From the NCBI GenBank assembly GCA_024449915.1, contig JAMZAV010002033.1, positions 62,001 to 126,000 on the forward strand: a stretch of 64,000 bases of DNA, read 5' to 3'. The translations under genes and the position numbers were made by a program. The stretch comes from Sweltsa coloradensis (Eukaryota > Arthropoda > Insecta > Plecoptera > Chloroperlidae). Position 1 is the first letter of the stretch. Each line of letters begins with the position of its first letter. The notes beneath the pieces are model-generated. The model ran no database searches and was not told the origin of the DNA. It saw only the letters and a list, made by a program, of their open reading frames with translations. Below are positions 1 to 11,450 of the stretch, piece after piece.

Positions 1-750
1 GTTTGTTATACAAGTTTTAAGATACAACATTCGCTAAGTATTGTTTCTGCTCTTTCTCGTGAGCAATATTCTTTTTGCCTTGCCTACAATGTATTTGTTT
101 TGAAGTGCAGAAACTTTGTTAGGTTGTTTGTTGGATCTCATATTTGGAAATCCGAAAATGACTTCTCGGGACACCGGGGACCAAAGTTTTAAAATTGGCG
201 TTTTGATCAAAACGTCACTTGATAACGTCAATGTTTTGTGGTTTGAATGAAATTCAAGTTTTGAATCTTTCTACTGACATTGTGAGATAAACTTGCTACG
301 CTGTTCTTCCCTACAGTTATTTTTCCCCGCGAGCCAAACAATGCCGAGTACGTGACCAATCAAATACGAGTATCAATGCTCGTACACCCAAAAAACCTCA
401 GACAAAAATAGGCCAACTACACATATTACATGTTTTATCCAAAGTCTTTGAGTTTCCTTTTTTGTTTACGTTTTCCAACCGTAGTGCCAAACCTAATCTA
501 TAAATACAGTAAGTACATTTGAATATTTAAGCAAGATCTAATTTCAACAATCCACGATTTGTGTCGGCAAAACTCAATGTTTCATAACATAAAAATAACA
601 AAGATACGTTGTGGAAGAACTCGCATGAATGCTAATAGGTATTTAACACGAGGTGCCGTGAATGTTGGCAGATCTAAGGCAACGTGGCCCCAGGACCAAG
701 GGACTAGACCAGGGGTCCGGGGAAAGTGCGGCTCCAGGGGTTTGGGTCTA
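1..750. repeat. Direct duplication, copy 1
   Basis: Nearly identical to 3514-4270 in the same orientation. Differences are mostly single-base indels in short homopolymers and a few substitutions. Copy 1 begins at the window edge and may extend further left. It ends inside the start of a hAT-like element (ACCAGGGGTCCGGGG near 710). No coding function was recognised. Confidence 0.9.
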
Positions 751-2333
751 AAAATCTGCTGTCTTCCTTTCCTCCTATTGTCCATGTCACGGATGCATAT
801 GTTATGGGAGGAAATACAGTTTTACAAACACTGGACTTTATATTTGTCATTTTGTCCAAATAAGACATTGGGTTTAAGTTCTTCATAAAGTAGAAAAATA
901 TTAACGTTTCTAGGTTTATTTAAACAATCAGTATTACATGTCCATCATTCAGCAACCAAAGGGTTACAATGAAATGATGTGCGGTTGGGGGAGGGGGCCC
1001 GGGGGGTTGCCAAACATGCCTAGATTGCTCTAAGTGAAGAATATAAATACCCCTTATACCCAATCTTCATTGCAGAAACTTGGACTACAAAATGTTCATC
1101 GATTCTACTTACAAGTACCGCTATGTGAGCACAAGTACTAACCGTGACCGAAACACGAACCCTAACATTACAATAATTTATGGTTTTCAAGCCTTTAAAT
1201 TAATTTCAGGAAGGTAATGGTAGTGGTATTATAGCATGACTGGCCTAGCCTAAGCCTTGTTTAATGACCTTTCACATGAATTACCTAGCTTTTACACAAA
1301 TTTATCTTCGAACCTCATACCCAAAGCTTCGGTTTATGAAATTAATGTGGGTCACATCATGACACAAACTTAACTCCAAGTTCAGGTAAAACTTCACATC
1401 ACAATCTATTTAAAACAATTCAGTGGTGTAGGCCCTATTTAGTGTCGTAACAAGCAGACAGCAGCAAAGTCATCAACGCTTATCATTAGATTACGAAAAG
1501 TGCAATTAAAGAGATATCAAGCTATGATCAATAATGGCACCCAATGAAATAATTTCAGGCTAGAGAAGGCCGGGTGAGTGACCTTGGATGGTAAACCAAC
1601 TAAATATTGTGTCAGTTAAAACTGGGATTAAGAATAGGCTATGGTTCAGATGTGGCAAACTTTCTACACAACGGTAGTTTCACAGACATTTCTGTGACTT
1701 CAATAATCTCCAACGATAGGCCTACATCTAATATGACGGAGGCCTAGTGACAAGTGTTTAATCCCAACCCAATGTTAAACTCATAGGCTAGGCATTTAGC
1801 CTATAATTGCTTGTAGGCTAAGTATCACAAATTATTTCTATTGGGGGCTAATTGCATGTATGGAAATCAGAGTGTAGGTCGAGGATTCAGTTTATGAATG
1901 AAGTTTTGGGAAGAAACACATTTTTTTTTTTTTTTTTTTACTTTTATGGGAATACTAGGTAATTTTTAAAAAATATTGGAAATTTGAAAGCCTTGGTAAA
2001 AATTTACTATTTTGTGTGAACTTGGAACACATGTAAAGTTCCTTTATAAGTTCCAAGCGCTGAACTGCAGCAGTAACCGCACCAAATTCAGGAGTAGGCC
2101 TACAGAATTTTTATATTTGACTGTCTGATACATCAAACTATTTGATTTGATTTCAATAATTTCCTTTCTTTCAAGAATAAACAGGTAGCCAAATTTAGAT
2201 CGGAATTGTGAGAAATGTTCTACAAATTTTTATGGATCAGTAATTTGTAACTGTAAGTGAACTTACTTGCTTAGGCCTACTAGTAGATTCCTATTTTAGA
2301 GAAATGCTACTTCCTTTTTTGACATAAGGTAGC
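751..2333. other. No gene seen: AT-rich spacer with TAGGCCTA words and a poly-T run
   Basis: No supported exon or element boundary. A poly-T tract sits at 1921-1939, and AGGCCTA words are scattered after about 1700. Confidence 0.6.
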
Positions 2334-2341
2334 AACTTAGG

Positions 2342-3420
2342 CAGGGTTCCTGATTTTTTTGATTTTTATTAAAAAAATCAAAAAATCATGATTTTTTTTA
2401 TTTAAATCGATTTTTTTGATTTTTTAAAATTTTTATGTAAATCTATTCAAATTGCAAAATTCTAGACTGGTGTAGGCCTATTAGGGGCCTATAGGCCTAC
2501 AATTTTATATGCAAAACCCTTCACTCTTGGTTTAATTTTAGGCTGTTTAGGCCAACCAGGTACGGGTCTAGGCCTACTACGTAAGAAACATGAAATAAAA
2601 AGTTTTAGGGAGGGGTGGGTTTAAACATAGCTAGCTGCTAGGGCATATTATCTGTCAATTTGGTGAAAATTAATATTTAATTATTAATCACATCATATAG
2701 AGGTAGGCCTATTACCTTTGGAGGTTACAGATGAGATAGGTAACAATTAAATCGATACGACTAGTACTGCATTTGCATAGGTAATGATTTATTGAAAATT
2801 GAAATAGAAAATGCGGCCAGAGGCCTACATTCACAAATCGCAAGACAAACTGGCTCGTCACGAAAGTGTCTAGGCCTAGGAACTAATTGTTATTTAGGCC
2901 TACTAGTATTTAATTAGTAATTAGGATTAGCATTACTGATTGTCATTTAGTACTTTGTATAAAAACACCAGCTTACCTGCCTTTTCTACACCAAGCCTGT
3001 TACGCAAACGGGAGTGGACAAGATTGAATGCACGAGAATGCCCTCTCAACCCCAGCTGAAGAAGCTGTAGCAGTTAGTAATTGCTGCAAAATGCAGTATT
3101 CTCTTTCACCTATTAGGTCTCCTATGCCTATCTCATTGGACTTCATGCGCTTGAAAAGAGTCCACCACGTGAGTGGGGCCATGCTTGTCATTATTCCCTT
3201 ATCAAAAATTGAGCGTTAGTTCTATCACAATTATTGTATATGACTGTGCCCTAGTGTGTTAGGACCTAGGAATGAAGTTTTAAAAGCCTATACCAGGTCT
3301 AGAAGACCTGTGAAATCATTGATCACTGCCTCAGAGTCATTTGGATCATTTTTGTAATATTTGATTTAAATCAATGATTTTTTTAATAAAAATCATTTGA
3401 TTTAAATCAATTTTACCCTG
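2342..3420 (-). mobile_element. hAT-type DNA transposon, degenerate, with transposase remnant
   Basis: Flanked by a perfect 8-bp target duplication AACTTAGG (2334-2341 and 3421-3428). Ends are CAGGGT at the left and ACCCTG at the right, each followed inward by AT-rich inverted sequence built of GATTT and AAATC words. Inside, at 3000-3191 on the minus strand, is a piece of the hAT C-terminal dimerisation domain: a WW near the start, then LLTATASSAGVERAFS. The rest of the transposase is gone or unreadable, so the copy is not autonomous. Confidence 0.88.
3000..3191 (-). pseudogene. hAT transposase C-terminal dimerisation domain, fragment
   Basis: A 63-residue frame with a Trp-Trp pair and the signature TATASSAGVERAFS, closely fitting the hAT dimerisation motif (P-x-S-S-x-x-x-E-R-x-F-S). 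The catalytic core upstream is absent. It lies inside the element bounded by AACTTAGG duplications. Confidence 0.8.
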
Positions 3421-3513
3421 AACTTAGGTAAAGCTGAGTGTTGCCTTTTCTGAAGACAAAATACATGCCCGGTAGCCTAGGCCTATATTATTTGTTTCAG
3501 GTCATTTATCAAT

Positions 3514-4270
3514 TGTTTGTTATAGGCCTACAAGTTTTAAGATACAACATTCGCTAAGTATTGTTCTGCTCTTTCTCGTGAGCAATATTCTTTTTGCCTT
3601 GCCTACAATGTATTTGTTTTGAAAGTGCAGAAACATTGTTAGGTTGTTTGTTAGATCTCATATTTGGAAATCCGAAAAATGACTTCTCGGGACACCGGGG
3701 ACCAAGTTTTAAAATTGGCGTTTTGATCAAAACGTCACTTGATAACGTCGACATTTTGTGGTTTGAATGAAATGCAAGTTTTGAATCTTTCTACTGGCAT
3801 TGTGAGACAAACTTGCTTCGCTGTTCTTCCCTACAGTTATTTTCCCCGCGAGCCGAACAATGCCGAGTACGTGACCAATCAAATACGAGTATCAATGCTC
3901 GTACACCCAAAGACCTCAGACAAAGATAGGCCAACTACACATATTACATGTTTATCCAAAGTCTTTGAGTTTCCTTTTTTGTTTACGTTTTCCAACCGTA
4001 GTGCCAAACCTAATCTATAAAATACAGTAAGTACATTTGAATATTTAAGAAGATCTAATTTCAACAATCCACGATTTGTGTCGGCAAAACTCAATGTTTC
4101 ATAACATAAAAATAACAAAGATACGTTGTGGAAAGAACTTGCATGAATGCTAATAGGTATTTAAACACGAGGTGCCGTGAATGTTGGCAATGATCTAAGG
4201 ACAACGTGGCCTTAGGACCAAGGCACTAGACCAGGGGTCGGGAACGTGCGGCTCCTGAGTGGGTCTAGAA
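3514..4270. repeat. Direct duplication, copy 2
   Basis: Second copy of the segment at 1-750, about 3.5 kb away in the same orientation. It has an extra AGGCC word near its left end and continues into the hAT-like element starting at 4232, which is intact here but truncated in copy 1. Confidence 0.9.
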
Positions 4271-4860
4271 TGGCTCTATAGTTTTGTTTAGAAAATTCAC
4301 TAAAATCAAAAGTCAACTAAGTCAACCTGTAGCTGTAAACATGAACGATCAAATAAACGCAAAATATCCGATGAAAATCGTTTGTATTAGGCCTAATAGT
4401 GATTGGATGGCTGACAAATTCGGTGCTACCTATTGATTGTAGAATGTAGGCCTAGGTAGTGGTTTTCCACTTTGTGTAATATGTGAAGTTTTCTTCCAAT
4501 AAACAAGTAACATCTCTAACACTGAGTGACACTTTTTGAAGTCATAAGCCCTAGGCCTAACAGTTTTCCCATAAAATAAAATAAAAATACTGTGCTGAAC
4601 TGCGGAAGAAGCCACAAACTGTGCAGGTTCTACCTGTTTGTGCGTAGGCCTACACGTGTTTTAAAGCATTAATTTTTTTAACAATCATTAGACATCAAGT
4701 CAAAACTGTCCACATACCCATCCATCCGTCCATGTGTACCGGTACCCTATAAAAATATAGGTAGGGCCTACGTAATAAAAAATGTAACTATTTTTTAATT
4801 ATTTTACTAGGTCTATGGCTCCAACTTGGCTCCTAATCCAAAAAATGTTACCCACCCCTG
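4232..4860. mobile_element. Non-autonomous hAT-like element (629 bp)
   Basis: Ends CAGGGGTCGGGAACGTG and, inverted at the right, CAGGGGTGGGTAACATT. Flanked by 8-bp duplications CACTAGAC and CACTAGGC with one mismatch. The CAGGGGTCGG start is typical of many hAT families. No transposase frame is present. Confidence 0.85.
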
Positions 4861-4868
4861 CACTAGGC

Positions 4869-5590
4869 CTAGGATATTAATAGGCTTTCTACCTAGGTAG
4901 TCCTAGCCTAATGTAGGCCTAGCCTAGGCCTAGCCTAGGCCTAACCCTAGGGTGGGGCCATGAAATCAAGATTAAATTAGTTTATTCATAAATTTAAAAC
5001 TGCCTAATATGTCTAGTGCCAAGTTTTCGAATATAACCACAGCCTTGTAGGCCTATAACCATGCTTGTGATCCAAGACTGGGTAATTATGCCGTATACCG
5101 CCCCGTCCAAAAATAGGTTAGTAACGGGGGGCGCGAAGTGCCGTGGGGATGGACTAAGCTAACCACATCAACAAAAAGCTTCTAGGCCCCCTCCACACCC
5201 CCCCCCAACCTATGCCCTAGGCCTACTTTTAGTCAAAATTGGAACAAGGGTAGTATGACGGTTCGGCTAATTCTGCACCAATTGTTTTTGATGTTGTTCA
5301 AAACCATGCAAAATCACTAGTAAATTAAAAATAAACACGCGGAAACCCACTTTTACCGACAATTTAAAAATAAAAACAATGAAAAAACGTAGCGAGGAGT
5401 GACACGGCCTAGGCCTAAACATACCTGCTGAGATGTTGTGCTCACTGCAAATCACCTTACAAGAACATAATAAAAAATCCGAAATAGAATCATCACGTTT
5501 TTGCTGTTATAGTAACTAGGAAACGCTCAGTTGGACGCGTTGATAAGCGAGCACGTGCTATAGCTAAGCTAGACTCACCTATTGCACATT
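4869..5590. other. Spacer with TAGGCCTA clusters; possible unverified micro-exons on the minus strand
   Basis: AGGCCTAG tandem words at 4909-4946. On the minus strand, 5426-5445 is bounded by TTGCAG and GCAG|GTATGT and could be a 20-bp exon. It could follow AG|GTGAGT near 5579 or the exon ending at 9452. Nothing confirms either. Confidence 0.25.
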
Positions 5591-5843
5591 TTTTTAAATT
5601 TTAAAATTTGCGACGTTCGCTGTCCACAGGGCAATGTTTACAATATTATTTATTATTGCCAAGGTATTTGGGTAAACCCGTGTGTACACCTTTACTTTGT
5701 GGATAAAATCCACCGCCATCTAGAGGACCTTGACTCCTTGGGAAAACTATTTAAACTCTTTGTTGACAAATAATAGACTGCTTCCTCGAAAGTATTTTGA
5801 TTACTTCTAGGTGGCAGTGCATTATAAACTTCGCGCGTCTTTT

Positions 5844-5859
5844 CGTTGCCATGGCAACG
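5844..5859. promoter_or_regulatory. Perfect palindromic X-box (RFX binding site)
   Basis: CGTTGCCATGGCAACG is a 16-bp perfect palindrome containing GTTGCCATGGCAAC, the ideal RFX-family X-box. In animals, X-boxes of this form sit within a few hundred bp of the starts of ciliary genes. On the minus strand an ATG at about 5590 followed by AG|GTGAGT lies roughly 250 bp downstream, but no ciliary protein could be recognised. Confidence 0.45.
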
Positions 5860-6271
5860 TTACTTTTGTTATAATGTAATTTCCATCTACACTACTTATC
5901 GGATCAAAATAAAATTAACATATTCGTGACCGGACGGACATTCTAAATGATTTGGCTATCTCAGATTTTGTCGCCGTTTAGTTTGAAAAAAAAACTTTCG
6001 ATTAGACTAGCTTTAATGTAACTTTTTAACTTTTTGAACGATTTTGCCACAAAACTAATGGCATTCAATCGAGAACGAAGCTTGCGGATGGTCAAAATTT
6101 CAACTCGATCCGAGCCTCCGTTCGAACGTTATGGCGAGACATACAAACAAACAAAAACAAACAAACAAAAAAAACAAAAAAAAAAAAAAAAAACAGAACC
6201 AGTGACTAATTTTTCCGGCAGAGTGAAATGGAAACGCTCGCTTCGCTCGCTTAATAAAAAAAACTTCAAAA

Positions 6272-6346
6272 CCTTTAACGTCGCTATTTTAAACGAAAGT
6301 CTCTTGTGGTGAAAGTCCTTTATATTTAAAATAGCGACGTTAAAGG
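6272..6346. repeat. Perfect 22-bp inverted repeat (hairpin)
   Basis: Arms 6272-6293 and 6325-6346 are exact reverse complements (CCTTTAACGTCGCTATTTTA and partner) with a 31-bp loop. Related single arms, AAGTCCTTT..ACGTTAAAGG, recur near 11807-11838 and 11886-11920. Confidence 0.85.
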
Positions 6347-6883
6347 CTTTGTAGGTGGAGTATTTTAGTGAAAAAGGTTGGTAGGCCTAGGCCTAGTAAG
6401 TAAAATCAAGATGTAAATAGAAAACATGGCGACCAAATGACAGTGAAATGAGCGAGTGTTTGTGTTCAATATGTGTGCATTATTGATTATTCTTTAGGCC
6501 TATCATTATTGGTATATTTACAGAGTGATTAGTAAAAATAAATCGTTAATAATGAGTTCTTCATTTATTTCTCATTTGAAGTTGTTTTTTATTGTTTTCT
6601 TTGAAAAACAGTGTTGAAAACTTGGACCGCACCAACTGAACTAGGGCCTAGTAGGCCTACCAAAACGACCGATTCAAGCAAACTAAAAGTGATTAAATAA
6701 GTTCAGAAACTACTTTCCGCGGCCAAAAACCAAGTAAATACGCAATAATATTCAGTTAGAAATAGGAAAATCATAAATTTAATACAATATAACATTTCCG
6801 TCAAATTACCCTTATATACCGTCAAAATTTAGTGTCTTTAACGGTGTTTTTTTGTGTGCGGCGGTAGGCCTATACGGCATAAT

Positions 6884-8984
6884 CAGTGGAGTGGCGAACT
6901 ACTAAGAGTGATCGGTGCCTACAATATTATAACTATACCCACCCCCTACTTTCGTGGGCAACAAGGGGGTCTGGGGGCGTGCCCCCAGTTTAGCCCCGCA
7001 GGGAATTTTTTCAATTTTGGTGATCCAAGAATGGATTTGGTGCGTTTTACCGGCAATTAATATGATTTTATAGATGTTGATAGCCTCATTTTTATGTGAT
7101 GAAATTTTAATGAAATGGATGAAAAAATGTTTTTTGTTGAACTCGTAAAACCAACGGTTTGTCGTTCTTTCATGTCTTCCCCAGTTTAGCCCCACAGGAA
7201 ATGTTTTCAATTTTGGTGATCCTAGAATGGATTTGGTGCGTTTTACCAGCAATTAACATGATTTGATAGCCTCATTTTTATGTAATGAAGTTTTAATGAA
7301 ATGGCTGAAAATACAATTTTTTTGTTGAACTCATAAAGCCAACGGTTTTTAATTCTTTTTTGTCTTCCCCAGATTAGCCCCGCGGGGATTTTTTTAAATT
7401 TTGGTGATCCTAGAATGGATTTGGTGCGTTTTACCAGCAATTAACATGATATGATAGCCTCATTTTTATGTAATGGAATTTTAATGAAATGGCTGAAAAT
7501 ATAATTTTTTTGTTGAACTCATAAAGCCAACGGGTTTTAATTCTTTTTCTCTTCCCCAGATTAGCCCCGCAGGGATTTTTTTAAATTTTGGTGATCCTAG
7601 AATGGGTTTGGTGCGTTTTACCAGCAATTAACATGATTTGATAGCCTCATTTGTATGTGTAATGGAATTTTAATGAAATGGCTGAAAATATAATTTTTTT
7701 GTTGAACTCATAAAGCCAACGGTTTATAGTTCTTTTTTTGTCTTCCCCAGATTAGCCCCGCAGGGAATTTTTTTAATTTTGATGTTCCTAGAATGGATTT
7801 GGTGCGTTTTACTGGCAATTAATATGATTTATTAAACGAGCGAGTGAGCGAAGCGAATGAGGATTACTATTCAAGATAAACGGCACTTATTCTGTGACTT
7901 TGTGTGTGTGTGTGCTAGTGTGTACTATAAAAATCAGCCGAATCGCTGAACACATTGCGCTTTTGTTTTAATTGTTAACTCATAAAGCCAACAGTGTGTT
8001 ATTCCTTTTTGCCTCCTCGTAGCGGCATAGCCAGAATTTGGGGAAAAATACACATTGTGAAAGTAATCAATGAAGAATTTAATACCTACAAGAGGAATCC
8101 GGGGGCCTTCCCATTTGAAAAAAAAAATTGTATGTCCTAGACCGTTAGATAATCTGTGCGTTTTGGAAAACTATTTTTTTTTTTTTTTTTGATTTCTCCG
8201 TTTATTGGCAGAGCCATTATTTGGGATTTAGGAAAACTACTTAAACGCATAATAATGAAAATTAGGGGCTCCGTGGGCGTTCCCCTGGAAAAATGTATGT
8301 TCAAAGTAATTTGGTACAAATCTGTGTGTTTTAAAGAAACACTTTGTTAACAAATATTTGAAGAGAAAAGATACGATTTTATTCTTTTACGGACAAACTT
8401 GCTGTCTCGATCTCATTGAAATCAATGCTATTTTATGTAGAAATTGTACTGGAAATACCTCAATTGAAATAGGTCCAAGAATGTTCTTCTTATTGCATTC
8501 ACGACGTCGATAATCCTGCTTTATAAGACGGTAACTAAAAATTACAACAGATAACTCGAAAATGTTCCTGACTTCCTCCATGCCACCAGTTTATTTACTT
8601 AAATTCCCCAAATCAATCTATTCAATCAAATATAGGCTAAGCGAGCTTGTCTATTCATTTAGCAGAATTGTTGAATTGCTACCTGTTATTAGTTTAGTTG
8701 AGAACTACTGGATGAATATCCATCATGCATGTTGTCTGCACTTTTACTTAATCATGATTCATGACAAACTTTTCAACGGTTTAGTAAAACTATAAGGTAA
8801 GTAAGAGCTGTAGCCATACAATTCAGTAGGATGTGATTTTAACAATTAAAATAGTCATATAAAGTATATAAAATATTATGTTTCAATAAAAAGTAATGAG
8901 TGGGTGGGTCCCTGCGGGACCACCCACCCACCCCTTTTGGTATCGGTGCCTGGGCTCCGATTTGGTATGTTCGTCACGCCACTG
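6884..8984. mobile_element. Non-autonomous hAT-like element carrying a satellite array (2.1 kb)
   Basis: Flanked by perfect 8-bp duplications GGCATAAT (6876-6883 and 8985-8992). Left end CAGTGGAGTGGCGAAC; right end inverted CAGTGGCGTGACGAAC, both followed by a segment containing ATCGGTGCC or its inverted partner. The interior is mostly non-coding. Its left part is the 188-bp tandem repeat; the right part is AT-rich with poly-T at 8174-8190. Confidence 0.88.
6985..7835. repeat. Tandem repeat, about 188-bp unit, about 4.5 copies
   Basis: The landmark GATCCTAGAATGGATTTGG (or close variants) occurs near 7022, 7218, 7406, 7593 and 7781, spacing 187-196 bp. Each unit also has CCCCAGATTAGCCCCGC and AAGCCAACGG words. 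The small frames it gives are repeat artefacts. Confidence 0.92.
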
Positions 8985-8993
8985 GGCATAATT

Positions 8994-9036
8994 ACCCAAG
9001 ACTGTCCTGGGAAAACCGGGACGTCTGGTCACCCTA
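8994..9036 (-). mobile_element. Terminal fragment of a hAT-like element
   Basis: The minus strand reads GGGTGACCAGACGTCCCGG then TTTTCCCAGGACAGTC, a terminal sequence I know from hAT-like non-autonomous families in many animals. The other end was not located with a target duplication; an inverted GGGTAATTATGCC match lies near 5080. Confidence 0.4.
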
Positions 9037-9059
9037 CTTACGAATGAAAATAGGTTTAC

Positions 9060-9375
9060 GAGTAGGCTAGGCCTAGGGCCTAGCCTACTTAAGCTACTTG
9101 CAATGGTCGTGTAGCTGAAAAAAGAACACTGAAAAATGACATTTAAGGAGACATGAATGTGACATTTGCGGTATGGACTTTACTCCACGTAAAGTGACCA
9201 TAACCTAACACATGGCAAGCAGTTGGCATGCTCATGAAAATCTCGTGTAGGGCCTAGGCTAGGCCCTAGCCCTAGGGCTAACCAGCAGAGATACCAATGG
9301 GCATTGAAATTTTTTTCATTTTCTATGTGCCCTACCTAGGCTAGGCCTAGTGCTAGGCCTAGGCCTAGGCCTACA
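9060..9375. repeat. Clusters of CCTAGG / TAGGCC words
   Basis: Runs such as CTAGGCCTAGGCCTAGGCC near 9352 and shorter ones near 9065 and 9250. This low-complexity, self-complementary motif is spread over the whole window. Confidence 0.8.
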
Positions 9376-9451
9376 GAAAGTCATGTAGGGCTAGGCCTAC
9401 CTAGGGCTAGGCCCTGTGCACTCGGGCCTTAAACATAAGTTTTTGACTTAC

Positions 9452-9678
9452 CTTATCCTGTCAGAATAAGTCCTGGAAGAGCCATTCACTTCCCGATTCT
9501 TCCCTTTCGCCTTGTTGTTTCGGTGACGTTTCTTTTTAGCTTGAATAGCCAGAACTACAGAAAAAAATTGAACATGTCATGTAAATGTAAGGTTAATTTG
9601 ACGTTTAGCTTGAGGTTAATAATTTGGAGAGAGAAAAATTAGCTTACCACGTCTGTTGACATCCTTGTTTGAGCTCAT
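9452..9678 (-). CDS. 5' end of an unrecognised gene, two short exons, very basic N-terminus
   Basis: Exon 1 is 9648-9678: ATG, 31 coding bases, then G|GTAAGC. Exon 2 is 9452-9554: a TTTCTGTAG acceptor, 103 bases, then AAG|GTAAGT. Phases agree through a split Val codon, giving MSSNKDVNRRV followed by LAIQAKKKRHRNNKAKGK and about 18 more residues. The Lys/Arg cluster looks like a nuclear localisation signal or RNA-binding tail. The gene must continue below 9452, but later exons were not identified with confidence. The sequence upstream of the ATG contains ATATGGCGG, a YY1-like initiator word seen in TATA-less promoters. I do not recognise the protein family. Confidence 0.55.
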
Positions 9679-9800
9679 ACTCAGTAATTTAAAGTAACAG
9701 CACTAAATGACAAACACGTTGTTAAATATATTCCACCACAATAACCGCCATATCAAAATCTAGCCTGTGCAACAAACAGAACGTGAGGAGCAGAGCGAAA
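9679..9800 (-). promoter_or_regulatory. Candidate 5' UTR and core promoter of the gene starting at 9678
   Basis: The minus strand here carries ATATGGCGGTT near 9750, resembling the YY1 initiator element of TATA-less housekeeping promoters, and a short upstream ATG frame that stops after eight codons. Supported only by motif and position. Confidence 0.3.
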
Positions 9801-11450
9801 AATGACCTCAGGCCATTGTTGATGAAGTGTTGCGGTAGGGACTGCGATCTTTTGAACAAACTTTAAACTAGGATGTGTGCTACAGAGCCACCTAGGAGGT
9901 AAATATGGAACTGAAGGATGAATACTTTACGTCGACAATTCAGTGGAGAAAACTAGGGCCACACTTGACATTGGTCTTTTTCAAGACCCCAAATGTTGCC
10001 AATCATAGCTGAAAGGTTGACGAAGGTTTCTATAGAATATTGGTTTACTGCTGTCAGCCACTCAGCCCGTCTTCATTTAAATTCCAACTCGAGAAAAGGT
10101 ACGAAAACAACCATGCATATGCCATTACATTATAACAAGCGTTATTTTAACGTTTTCATAATTATATCGTATGTTAATCAATTCCTTTTCAAAAAATGGT
10201 TCTGTGGGTGTTTTTAATTTTAATTTTAACCAAATATTAAGATTTGTTCGCAAAATAACTTGGCAATGTATTTACTTATTTTACGTCTATCCTATGCAGT
10301 TATAAAAACTGATTTAAAAAGGACAACTAAATTAAATTATTATATGCCTATATACACATGGATAACGGTGTGAACAAGAGTGAAAGAACATCCTGGATTC
10401 GAACGTGGAACGCAGGGACAACAGTAATATGAAATAAACACATGGGTTCTGCAGAAGGGTACTTAGTCATTCGTGTCGTTCGTGTCATTCCTCGAGACAA
10501 ATTAATAACTAGTTATTATTCTGTTAGTTCGTCAAATATTCAATACACACTTTTGAATGAAACTGATGCTAAAATCGCCTTTCAAAAACTCAAATAACCG
10601 GAAAAAGGCAGGCTAGACAGTGTGTGTAGTATAATTTTTACTCGATTCATCAATACTTAAATGAGAAGATTAGTTACATTACTGGCCAGTGATTGAGTTT
10701 TACACAATACATTAATTTATACAGTCTGCAAACCTTTTACAAATGCCAAAAAACAACCCTTTCGAAAAGAATTTGTTGAAGTTGAAAGGATGGAGAGGCG
10801 CATGACGAATATAATAGAGGTATTTTACGACCATTTACCCAGGTTTACAATTTAAAATCCAAGATGAAATGGGATGACAGGTGTGGGGTCTCTTGTATAA
10901 GTGATAGTTAAATCGTGTCATTTTTTTCATTTACTGATTATATATAGGCCTATATATATATAGTTTATTCAATTCATCAAGTCAAAACAAGGCCTAAAAT
11001 GTTTTTAAATCGAAATTGTAGCTCAATTCTAAGCGGAATTGCAAAACAAATAACATAAACTTTTGACATGATTTAATCGGATATTTCCGATAAACATCGA
11101 ATCGAAGATAAATCGCACTTCGCCGCACACTTCGCACTTCCACACTTCGCCAAAAAACGAAAATGCTTAGAAAAATGTAAATAAGACAATGAATTTATTA
11201 AAATAGAGATAAGGCTTATCAACTACACTTTTAGTTTAGAGATGGTATTTGTCTTTAGCACAATGGGGTTCACTTTGCTACCAAGCACTCCAAAGCATTG
11301 TTCAGTTGGAACCACATTGGACCGTGGTTGGAACCCTTTCTAAGGGTTGTACAAAATGCGAATTTGTTGCCCACTGAACAGTCGATGTGAACTCCATTAT
11401 AGATAGGTATGCAAATCAACACTAATACCATATTACAACATCTTTGAAAT
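9801..11450. other. No gene recognised; AT-rich with one tRNA-like antisense B-box
   Basis: No supported splice pair or protein family. Near 10397 the minus strand has GTTCGAATCC, a B-box word that may mark an old SINE. TA-rich simple sequence lies near 10940-10965, and TTCGCACTTC words repeat near 11115-11150. Confidence 0.5.

Noticed and set aside
5426..5600. Two micro-exons (ATGTGCAATAG and a 20-bp exon) forming a gene start by the X-box
   Set aside because: Splice words exist, but the peptide is too short to test and an alternative acceptor gives a stop.
6902..7440. Repeated minus-strand frames starting MLVKRTKSILGSPK
   Set aside because: Produced by the 188-bp tandem repeat; no independent evidence of coding.
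5080..8998. Large element bounded by inverted GGGTAATTATGCC words
   Set aside because: The right word is split by the 6884-8984 insertion and the outer flanks continue to match; ends and duplication could not be defined.
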